DNA of 15,371 nucleotides from Thermoplasmatales archaeon (GTDB lineage: Archaea > Thermoplasmatota > Thermoplasmata > Methanomassiliicoccales > Methanomethylophilaceae): the NCBI GenBank assembly GCA_012522645.1, contig JAAYKC010000095.1:1-15371 (forward strand), in the 5' to 3' direction. The notes under the pieces were generated by a model. That model was not told the origin of the DNA, did no database searches, and worked only from the letters and a program-made list of their open reading frames with translations. Positions 7,732 to 13,458 of this stretch are shown in pieces (the stretch's first letter is position 1; each line of letters starts with the position of its first letter). The translations under genes were made by a program, and so were the position numbers.

Positions 7732-7739
7732 CCTCCTTT
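7732..7739 (-). promoter_or_regulatory. Strong Shine-Dalgarno of the leader ORF
   Basis: AAAGGAGG on the minus strand contains the GGAGG core complementary to the 16S rRNA 3' end. The ATG at 7722 follows after 9 nt. An earlier ATG at 7730 is too close and opens only a 7-codon frame. The site is about 85 nt from the aroB' start and so cannot serve aroB' directly. Confidence 0.6.
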
Positions 7740-7752
7740 CTTCGTTATGCTT

Positions 7753-7767
7753 CATGGATTCACATCC
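7753..7767 (+). repeat. 15-bp element, copy 1 (CATGGATTCACATCC)
   Basis: It matches 14 of 15 positions of the reverse complement of 8378-8392. This copy lies between the candidate leader promoter and the leader ORF; the other lies immediately downstream of the dehydratase-like gene's TATA box. Confidence 0.3.
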
Positions 7768-7771
7768 TTTT

Positions 7772-7790
7772 GGAGCCATGCAGATGCTCC
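7772..7790. repeat. Imperfect inverted repeat before the leader ORF
   Basis: GGAGC and GCTCC enclose a 9-nt centre, and the arms can be extended with one bulged base (GGAGCcAT / ATGCTCC). It lies just downstream of the candidate TATA box at 7791-7799, so it could be an operator or a hairpin at the 5' end of the leader RNA. It may be chance. Confidence 0.25.
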
Positions 7791-7799
7791 GTTAAAAAG
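7791..7799 (-). promoter_or_regulatory. Candidate TATA box for the leader and operon B
   Basis: CTTTTTAAC on the minus strand would start transcription near 7770, about 48 nt before the leader ATG. A competing TATA-like tract (CTTTTATTTTTAC, about 7675-7663) lies within the leader ORF and would instead give an aroB' mRNA starting at or near its GTG. Confidence 0.35.
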
Positions 7800-7811
7800 A
7801 TATCCGAAGGT

Positions 7812-8369
7812 TCAATCCTTCTTCAGAAGAGCGAAATCAGTCCAGTTGTCCGGGTCGTCCTCTATGTTCTCCTCAAGGAGATGCAGACCGTAGTGGATAC
7901 CGGCGGCCTTTGTGCACAATACCGCAGTCGTTTCCGGGAGCCTGCCGTCAGACAGCATCTCTGCGGCCAGAGCAGTGTCCGCCACCTCGATCCTGCTGAT
8001 CCCGGGGAACAGACGCTCAACATTGTTGTATGTCTGTCCCAACGCCTGTATATGGGATGCCACACCGTTCACCTCAACGCCTTCCCGCTTGATGAACATG
8101 CAGTGGTGTATGTCGATGCTGATCTCAGTGATGCTTGAGACGGACGGGTTCGCATCCAGAGCTCTCTCCGTTTCTATGACGGGACCGGCCACCATGTTCC
8201 TGACGGCCACCACGCCGTAATCGACCTCTTCATTCAGGAGGGCTCTGATTACATTCTCGGAATCGGTGAGAGGCACGAGCTCGACCTCGTCATCCATCCT
8301 TTGGATCATCATCTCTGCGGCATGTTCTGAATTGGAGAATGGGATGCCCATGTACCCTATCCTGATCAT
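7812..8369 (-). CDS. Prephenate dehydratase-like protein without ACT domain
   Basis: Resembles the catalytic domain of prephenate dehydratase (prephenate to phenylpyruvate, the phenylalanine branch). The 185 residues align through GYMGIPFSNSEHAA (5-18), DYGVVAVRNMVAGPV (50-64), SHIQALGQ (105-112), ADTALAAEML (130-139) and the closing YGLHLLEENIED..NWTDF (160-179). Asn58, Gln108 and Thr177, at positions conserved in the family, remain. The usual PIEN reads AVRN (Glu to Arg57), and TRF reads TDF (Arg to Asp178). There is no C-terminal ACT domain, hence no obvious phenylalanine feedback site. Prephenate decarboxylases of the BacA type are also short, ACT-less relatives and are an alternative. 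Location upstream of operon B supports a role in aromatic amino acid synthesis. A TATA box lies about 27 nt before the ATG. Confidence 0.75.
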   Translation of the reverse strand: MIRIGYMGIPFSNSEHAAEMMIQRMDDEVELVPLTDSENVIRALLNEEVDYGVVAVRNMVAGPVIETERALDANPSVSSITEISIDIHHCMFIKREGVEVNGVASHIQALGQTYNNVERLFPGISRIEVADTALAAEMLSDGRLPETTAVLCTKAAGIHYGLHLLEENIEDDPDNWTDFALLKKD

Positions 8370-8377
8370 CGTCGCAT

Positions 8378-8392
8378 GGATGTGAATTCATG
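8378..8392 (-). repeat. 15-bp element, copy 2 (CATGAATTCACATCC)
   Basis: The inverted second copy of the element at 7753-7767, with one mismatch. It directly abuts the TATA box at 8393-8400 and covers the probable transcription start region, so it could be a regulator site; two copies are too few to be sure. Confidence 0.3.
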
Positions 8393-8400
8393 GTATAAAG
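8393..8400 (-). promoter_or_regulatory. TATA box of the prephenate dehydratase-like gene
   Basis: CTTTATAC on the minus strand is centred about 27 nt before the ATG at 8369, predicting a leaderless or near-leaderless mRNA. The 102-bp space to the divergent membrane-protein gene holds both promoters. Confidence 0.6.
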
Positions 8401-8471
8401 GGGATTGCTTCTGATCCCTGTCCGTGAGTGCCGGGAAGTCTTCTTAAACGCCGAAGGTGTAATCATTCCAG

Positions 8472-8885
8472 ATGGATTTGGAGAAGGACCTCATCATCCT
8501 TGAGGAGGATGCGAAGTACGCCTGGGATGTGATCGCGGGTTTCGTAATGACCACGGCGATGATCATCACGATACCCGTGCTGATAGACACATATCTGGAG
8601 CCGCTCCTGGCAAAGTCGCTCGGTAATGCTGAGTACGGGCTTCTGACCTCCGATGTCATAGTGGTCATCGCGATCCTGGTGATGATAATGACCTATGTGG
8701 TCGTCCTGGGCGAGACGACGATCCTGGCGACCCACGGGCTCCTCGGAGTGCTGGGCATGATCCTGGCATACGTCATCCTCGGCAAGTACACGGATATGAT
8801 AGTGCCCGTGGTGACAGTCACCGTCGTCTGGGTGTATATGCACCGGAAGCACAGGAAGCCGAAGGAAGAGCCTCCCGGCGGATAA
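8472..8885 (+). CDS. Small hypothetical membrane protein, four predicted TM segments
   Basis: The family is not recognised. The 137 residues begin with an acidic cytoplasm-like stretch (MDLEKDLIILEED), followed by hydrophobic segments at about 19-42, 61-80, 83-104 and 108-123, and end in a basic, Pro-rich tail (HRKHRKPKEEPP), which suggests a cytoplasmic C-terminus. No signal peptidase site, metal motif or catalytic motif is visible. A weak TATA-like TCTTAAAC near 8441-8448 would place the mRNA start at or just before the ATG. It diverges from the dehydratase-like gene and converges with alaS, with only 3 bp between the two stop codons. It is the only gene in the window that ends in TAA. Confidence 0.8.
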   Translation: MDLEKDLIILEEDAKYAWDVIAGFVMTTAMIITIPVLIDTYLEPLLAKSLGNAEYGLLTSDVIVVIAILVMIMTYVVVLGETTILATHGLLGVLGMILAYVILGKYTDMIVPVVTVTVVWVYMHRKHRKPKEEPPGG

Positions 8886-8888
8886 GGA

Positions 8889-10661
8889 TCAGTCGAATTT
8901 GCCTACTACGGCTCTTATGCGCCTTATGCCGGCTGCCGAGCTCTCTTCCTTCTTGATCTTGAATCCCTGCAGCTCCCCCGTGCTCCTGACATGAGGGCCG
9001 CCGCAGATCTCACAGGAGACCTCGCCTATGGTGTAGACCTTCACCTTCTCCCCGTACTTATCGCCGAAGACGCCTATGGCGTTGCGCTTCTGCGCCTCTT
9101 CGTAAGGCATCTCCTCGCAGACCACCGGCAGATCAGCTCTTATGGCCTCATTGATGAGGTCCTCGACCTCCGCAAGTTCCTCCGGGGTGACCTTCCTGTC
9201 AAGGTTGAAGTCGAATCTCAGCCGCTCCGCAGTTATATTGCTCCCTCTTTGGGTGATATTGGGATCGACGACCTTCCTGAGCGCCGAATCCAGAAGGTGG
9301 GTCGCCGTGTGCAGTCTCGTAGTGGCCTCCCCGTGGTCGGCCAGACCTCCCTTGAATGCCTGTTCCGCACCGCCCCGGGACCTGTCCTGATGCTCTCTGA
9401 ACCTGGCCTCGAAATCATCCGGGTCCACTTTCAGCCCCTTCTCTTTGGCCAGCTCCTCGGTCAGCTCAATGGGGAAGCCGTAGGTGTCGTAAAGTCTGAA
9501 CACCTGTTCGCCGTCCATGAACTCCCTGCCGTCGTTCCCGGCAACCATGCTGTCGAAATGCCTGAGGCCTTTGCGCAGGGTCTTCCTGAACTTGTTCTCC
9601 TCACCGGTCAGGGCCATCTTCGTCATCTTCTCGTTCTTCCTGAGCTCAGGGTAAGTGTTGCCGTAATCGGCTATCACCACATCCGCCAGGTCCGCCATGA
9701 ACGCCTCATCGTAACCGAGCTGGCTCATATAGCGGGACGCTCTTCTGATGAGTCTTCTGAGTATGTAGCCCCGCTCCATCTTGGCGGGCATGACCCCGTC
9801 AGACAGCATGAAGGTGGCCGCACGCACGTGGTCGGCTATTATCCTGAACATGCGTATGTTCTCCCCCTCATACTCCCTGCCGGATATCTCGGAGATCCTG
9901 TCGATCATGTTCCTGAATACGGTGGACTCGTAAACCGAGGGTACGCCCTGCAGTATGCGGACGACCCTCTCCAGCCCCATCCCGGTATCCACATTCTTCT
10001 GCTTGAGCGGTGCGTAGTCGCCCTTCTCATCCTTGAAGTATTCCATGAAGACGTTGTTCCAGATCTCCGTGTACTTCCCGCAGCGGCAGGAAGGGCCGCA
10101 TTCATCGCAGCATTTCGGCTGACCGTTGTCGTAGAAGATCTCGGTATCGGGTCCGCAGGGCCCTGTTATGCCCGCAGGCCCCCACCAGTTGTCCTTCATG
10201 CCGTAGAAGAATATCCTGTCCTCCTCCATGCCCAGGGACCGCCATATGTCAGCGGTCTCCTCGTCGCGGGGTATGTCGTCACTCCCTTCGAAAGCGGTGA
10301 CTGCCAGCTGATCCGGCCTGAAGTGAAGGACGTCGGTGAGGAAATCGTAGCTGAATCTTATGGACTCGTTCTTGAAGTAATCTCCAAGGGACCAGTTGCC
10401 CAGCATCTCGAAGAAGGTGAGATGGCTGGAATCGCCCACGTCATCTATGTCCCCGGTCCTGATGCATTTCTGGCAGTTGACCAGCCTTTTCCCCATGGGA
10501 TGGCGCTCTCCCAGGATGTAAGGTACAAGAGGATGCATGCCCGCGGTCGTGAAGAGCACCGTGGGGTCGTTCTCGGGCACCAGGGATGCTGATGCTATCT
10601 GTGCGTGCCCTCTCTCCTTGAAGAATTCTATATATGCGCTTCTAAGCTCTTCCGCATCCAT
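8889..10661 (-). CDS. alaS: Alanyl-tRNA synthetase, short bacterial-type form lacking C-Ala
   Basis: Charges tRNA-Ala with alanine. Residues 1 to about 435 are the class II catalytic and tRNA-recognition region: LFTTAGM (36-42), the FFEMLGNWSLGDYF block (83-96), WWGPAG (159-164), GPCGPDTEI (167-175), a Cys cluster at 184-194 (CCDECGPSCRC), and DTGMGLER (225-232). Residues about 440-590 are the editing domain with HTATH (451-455) and CGGPH (553-557). The protein ends there; usual AlaRS continues for some 280 further residues with the C-Ala/DHHA1 region. It also lacks the Cys-containing N-terminal extension typical of archaeal AlaRS, and it resembles the short form common in CPR bacteria (from memory). 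No lost exon or frameshift is visible, because a membrane-protein gene follows after 3 bp. AGGGAGAT lies 7 nt before the ATG. Confidence 0.95.
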   Translation of the reverse strand: MDAEELRSAYIEFFKERGHAQIASASLVPENDPTVLFTTAGMHPLVPYILGERHPMGKRLVNCQKCIRTGDIDDVGDSSHLTFFEMLGNWSLGDYFKNESIRFSYDFLTDVLHFRPDQLAVTAFEGSDDIPRDEETADIWRSLGMEEDRIFFYGMKDNWWGPAGITGPCGPDTEIFYDNGQPKCCDECGPSCRCGKYTEIWNNVFMEYFKDEKGDYAPLKQKNVDTGMGLERVVRILQGVPSVYESTVFRNMIDRISEISGREYEGENIRMFRIIADHVRAATFMLSDGVMPAKMERGYILRRLIRRASRYMSQLGYDEAFMADLADVVIADYGNTYPELRKNEKMTKMALTGEENKFRKTLRKGLRHFDSMVAGNDGREFMDGEQVFRLYDTYGFPIELTEELAKEKGLKVDPDDFEARFREHQDRSRGGAEQAFKGGLADHGEATTRLHTATHLLDSALRKVVDPNITQRGSNITAERLRFDFNLDRKVTPEELAEVEDLINEAIRADLPVVCEEMPYEEAQKRNAIGVFGDKYGEKVKVYTIGEVSCEICGGPHVRSTGELQGFKIKKEESSAAGIRRIRAVVGKFD

Positions 10662-10668
10662 ACGGGTG

Positions 10669-10708
10669 ATCTCCCTCTGTCTTCGGGGATATAATGCTCA
10701 TTTAAATA
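10669..10708 (-). promoter_or_regulatory. alaS promoter and ribosome-binding site
   Basis: TATTTAAA at 10708-10701 is the TATA candidate, and AGGGAGAT at 10676-10669 is the ribosome-binding site. The predicted leader is about 20 nt, so alaS appears to be transcribed independently of nifB. Confidence 0.5.
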
Positions 10709-10715
10709 TCATGCT

Positions 10716-10733
10716 CTCCCGGGCTCCCGGGAG
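10716..10733 (-). terminator. GC-rich hairpin after nifB
   Basis: CTCCCGGG (10716-10723) and CCCGGGAG (10726-10733) are perfect inverted copies separated by 2 nt, starting 5 nt after the nifB stop and ending before the alaS TATA box. No clear T-run follows, so termination is plausible but unproven; it may serve as an mRNA 3'-end stabiliser. Confidence 0.4.
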
Positions 10734-10738
10734 GTCCC

Positions 10739-11995
10739 TCAGCCTTTGCCGGAGTGCGCTTTCATGGCATCCGCCGCGGCTTTGAGGACCGCTGTAAGAG
10801 CATCTCCGTTCGCGATCTCCACGATGATGCCCAGACGTTCCAGTTCATCGGCCGGCTTATGCCCTATCTCCCTCACCACGACGATGTCGGAGCCGCTGAC
10901 CGCTTCAACGGCCTTGGACACATGCTCTGCATGATCCCCCATGGAGAGCTGCGTGCCTGTATCCATTTTCACTTCCCTGAGGAAGCGGGCTGTCTCGCCG
11001 TTCGAGGCATAGATCCTGAACGCTTCAGTATTCCCGAACCCTCCGTCAATGCGCTCCCCGTCGGAGGATGCAGCCGCGACCTTCACCTCGTCCTTGCTTA
11101 TTATGTCAGAGATGGGCGCCTTCGAAGGGCTGCACCCTGTCTTGCCGCATCCGGCGAACTCCGCGGACCTGTCATCGGCCAGTAATCCGATGGCATCCGC
11201 ACGGCACTGCTTGCAGTGGCGCATCATCTTCGCATCCGCAGAGCACAGATCCATCATGTTCTTCCGCTCCTCCGGGGTCGGAGCCCGCAGATGGGCGAAC
11301 TTGGTGCCCTCGACAGGTATCAACGGAAGGATGTTCACGATATGCGCTCCCAGGGACCTGACCTTCCTTACGAGGTCCGGTATGTGATCCTTGTTGATCT
11401 CAGGGATCATCACGACGTTGACCTTGACCAATATGCCCAGGTCCGCGCTCATCTTTATGCCTTCCAGCTGCTTCTCCAGGAGCTTCTCCGCCGCCGGTCT
11501 GCCGGTAAGGCGCTTGCCGTCCCACATGACAGTGCTGTAGATCTTCTCGGATACGGAGGGATCGCAGGCGTTTATGGTGACAGTGATGAATCTCACATTG
11601 AGATCGTACAGCCTCTGAACGTATTCAGGCAGCATGAGCCCGTTGGTGGATATGCAGAGCGTCAGGTCTGGGAACCTCTCCTTCACCAGCTCCAGGGTCC
11701 TGAATGTCTCCTCGTTGGCAAGAGCGTCTCCCGGGCCCGCTATCCCGATAACCTTCAGCTCGGGTATCCGCTCTTTGACGTACGCTATCTTGTCCGCCGC
11801 CTCCTCCGGGGAGAGGATCTCACTGGTGACCCCGGGCCTGGACTCGTTGCAACAGTCGTACTTCCTGTTACAGTAGTTACACTGTATATTGCAACGTGGT
11901 GCCACAGGTACATGCATCCGTGCATATTTTCTGTGAGCCTCCTCATTATAGCAGGGGTGAGAGGACAGCATATTCAGCGTTTCGTCATCTGTCAT
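10739..11995 (-). CDS. nifB: NifB-type radical SAM protein with C-terminal NifX-like domain
   Basis: NifB builds NifB-co, the [8Fe-9S-C] precursor of nitrogenase cofactors, by a radical SAM reaction. The 418 residues open with the diagnostic HPCYNEEAHRKYARMH block (13-28), then the radical SAM cysteines in CNIQCNYC (Cys35, 39 and 42) and NESRPGVTS (50-58). IAGPGDAL (85-92) follows, and HCKQCRADAIGLL (260-272) is the further conserved Cys segment. From about residue 303 to the end is a NifX/NafY-like cofactor-binding domain, so this is the two-domain form. No nifH, D, K, E or N is in the window; neighbours are alaS and DUF61. A sharp TATA box predicts a nearly leaderless mRNA. Confidence 0.92.
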   Translation of the reverse strand: MTDDETLNMLSSHPCYNEEAHRKYARMHVPVAPRCNIQCNYCNRKYDCCNESRPGVTSEILSPEEAADKIAYVKERIPELKVIGIAGPGDALANEETFRTLELVKERFPDLTLCISTNGLMLPEYVQRLYDLNVRFITVTINACDPSVSEKIYSTVMWDGKRLTGRPAAEKLLEKQLEGIKMSADLGILVKVNVVMIPEINKDHIPDLVRKVRSLGAHIVNILPLIPVEGTKFAHLRAPTPEERKNMMDLCSADAKMMRHCKQCRADAIGLLADDRSAEFAGCGKTGCSPSKAPISDIISKDEVKVAAASSDGERIDGGFGNTEAFRIYASNGETARFLREVKMDTGTQLSMGDHAEHVSKAVEAVSGSDIVVVREIGHKPADELERLGIIVEIANGDALTAVLKAAADAMKAHSGKG

Positions 11996-12019
11996 GAACG
12001 GCGTTAGGTTATTGCTATT

Positions 12020-12027
12020 ATTTTATA
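12020..12027 (-). promoter_or_regulatory. TATA box of nifB
   Basis: TATAAAAT on the minus strand is centred about 29 nt before the nifB ATG, giving a start within a few bases of the codon. It is one of the best TATA matches in the window. No extended palindrome was seen next to it. Confidence 0.65.
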
Positions 12028-12056
12028 CTCTCATACTGACAACGAACCGAAGCAGC

Positions 12057-12064
12057 GTTATATC
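12057..12064 (+). promoter_or_regulatory. Candidate TATA box of the DUF61 gene
   Basis: GTTATATC is centred about 26 nt before GTG 12087, consistent with a leaderless mRNA beginning at that codon. It also argues against the longer frame starting at 11994. Confidence 0.4.
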
Positions 12065-12086
12065 GCCGGACGGCATCAGCGTAGCC

Positions 12087-12473
12087 GTGGACGTCAATAA
12101 TCTGATGCGTGATATGAATCCGTGCATACCCGCGGGCAGACGCACTCTCGCCGAGCATACGGACAGCGGGGACCTGACCTTCAGGACCAAGGACGGCTCT
12201 GTCTGTCAGATCGGGAAGGATGAGATCGATCTTCTCTCAGACGTTTGCACGGAACAGGAGAAGACGGTCCTGCGCCTTCCGATATTCATATCGACGGATG
12301 TGCATGCGGACGGAGGCGCGTGGAAAGTGGACGGAACAGTGGAATCAGAGGTGGTGGCGAGGATCCTCGGAAGATCCAAATTCAGGCCGGATACGGTGCG
12401 CCTCTACAATCCGGATCTCGGGGAACTCAGACGTCTGCTCCCGAATGCCACATTCATAGTGTTTCTTCCGTGA
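12087..12473 (+). CDS. DUF61 / UPF0216 family protein
   Basis: Belongs to a small conserved archaeal family of unknown function. The diagnostic pattern is visible: a short N-terminal helix, then IPAGRRTLAEH, a two-strand segment LTFRTKDGSVCQIGKDEIDLL, and a VLRLPIFISTD segment, followed by a variable C-terminal part ending in VFLP. The frame is open back to ATG 11994, but those residues are hydrophobic and unlike the family, and that ATG overlaps the nifB start on the other strand. GTG 12087 gives 128 residues, a family-like length, and fits a TATA box 26 nt upstream; ATG 12105 is another option. No catalytic residues can be named. It diverges from nifB and precedes the acyltransferase-like/ligase pair. 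Confidence 0.82.
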   Translation: MDVNNLMRDMNPCIPAGRRTLAEHTDSGDLTFRTKDGSVCQIGKDEIDLLSDVCTEQEKTVLRLPIFISTDVHADGGAWKVDGTVESEVVARILGRSKFRPDTVRLYNPDLGELRRLLPNATFIVFLP

Positions 12474-12499
12474 TGACGTCCGGCCAGGGGCGGCGGGCA

Positions 12500-12507
12500 T
12501 TATAGAT
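12500..12507 (+). promoter_or_regulatory. Candidate TATA box for the acyltransferase-like/ligase pair
   Basis: TTATAGAT stands in the gap after DUF61. Transcription would begin near 12528, giving a leader of about 70 nt to ATG 12598, or a very short leader to the alternative GTG 12538. Confidence 0.4.
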
Positions 12508-12597
12508 TTGCGAAATGTATTTTAACCGAATGATGCGGTGCTCCATATTGATAAGCTGACGTGCCCCAGATGCCGTCGCCGGATGGGTTCGGTCTCC

Positions 12598-13458
12598 ATG
12601 AGCAGGAAGAAATGGAAGGACAGAAGAGACGGTGCGTACATTCGGGATGTTGACCCGATGCACAAGATAATACCGTATCTTCTGCCGCGCAGGACGGATT
12701 CGGAGGTGTTTCTGATCCGGTCCGTCGATGTGACCAATCTCATGAAGTACGTTTCGGAGCGTAAGGGGATCGAGGGCAACAGCGTCTCATTGTTCTCTTC
12801 AATGGTGGCGGCGATGGTCCGGACAAGCGCTGTGCGCCCCGCCCTCAACAGATTCGTGAAGGGTTACAGGCTCTATCAGAGGAACGATCTGATAGTGGGG
12901 TTCGTAGCAAAGGAAGGCTATGAGGACGACTCGGGATCCCATCTTGTCAACGTAACCGTCGATCCCGGGGACGACATATTCCGGGTATCCGAGAAGGTAT
13001 ACGGTAAGGTGAACGCATCCCGCAAAGGAGACAGTACAGGGACGGACAGTGCCGTTGACGGCCTGGCGAACATGCCCCGATGGTTCCTCAGGATCGCAGT
13101 GCGCTTCCTGAGGTTCCTTGACTTCCACGGCTGGGTGCCGAAGAGCATAACAAAGGACGACCCCAACTTCGCCAGCGTCTTCGTGTCCAATATGGGGAGC
13201 ATAGGGTGCGGGGCCCCGATGCATCATCTCAATGAATGGGGGACCAATTCCATTTTCCTGTGCATAGGGGAGAAGTATGACAAGGTCGTGCCCTTTGAAG
13301 GCGGGTACGCCGTGAGGCCCCACATAGATTTCGCCTTCACCGTGGATGAGCGGATCGCTGACGGAGTTTACTTCGCCAGGTCCATAGACATATTCACAAA
13401 ATTCTTGGAGGAACCGTCTGTGATGGAAGAAGGATACAGAGGTGATAACCCTGACTGA
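12598..13458 (+). CDS. E2/CAT-fold acyltransferase-like protein with altered HxxxDG motif
   Basis: Resembles the catalytic domain of 2-oxoacid dehydrogenase E2 acyltransferases and chloramphenicol acetyltransferase, but has no lipoyl or subunit-binding domain. Landmarks are HKIIPYLLPRR (22-32), VDVTNLMKY (43-51), a FVSNMGSIG stretch near 195-203, the HHLNEWGTNS segment (209-218), and DERIADG (250-256). That last motif is the HxxxDG position, where the catalytic His reads Glu251. The 286-residue start at ATG 12598 matches homologues from gut clostridia as I recall them; the frame is open to GTG 12538, adding a CPRC-containing stretch. The gene overlaps the acyl-CoA synthetase by 17 nt, so the two are probably co-translated. 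Substrate is unknown; no E1 or E3 gene is present. Transfer from gut bacteria is possible. Confidence 0.78.
   Translation: MSRKKWKDRRDGAYIRDVDPMHKIIPYLLPRRTDSEVFLIRSVDVTNLMKYVSERKGIEGNSVSLFSSMVAAMVRTSAVRPALNRFVKGYRLYQRNDLIVGFVAKEGYEDDSGSHLVNVTVDPGDDIFRVSEKVYGKVNASRKGDSTGTDSAVDGLANMPRWFLRIAVRFLRFLDFHGWVPKSITKDDPNFASVFVSNMGSIGCGAPMHHLNEWGTNSIFLCIGEKYDKVVPFEGGYAVRPHIDFAFTVDERIADGVYFARSIDIFTKFLEEPSVMEEGYRGDNPD

Noticed and set aside
8991..10592. A 533-codon open frame opposite alaS
   Set aside because: It is the antisense frame of a clearly conserved synthetase; its length reflects GC-rich codon bias. The product is low-complexity and unlike any known protein.
11994..12086. Extra N-terminal 31 codons for the DUF61 gene
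   Set aside because: They overlap the nifB start and the probable nifB and DUF61 promoters, and do not fit the family N-terminus.
12538..12597. GTG start adding 20 residues with a CPRC motif to the acyltransferase-like protein
   Set aside because: Family alignment from memory supports ATG 12598; there is no Shine-Dalgarno at the GTG, though a nearby TATA box keeps it possible.
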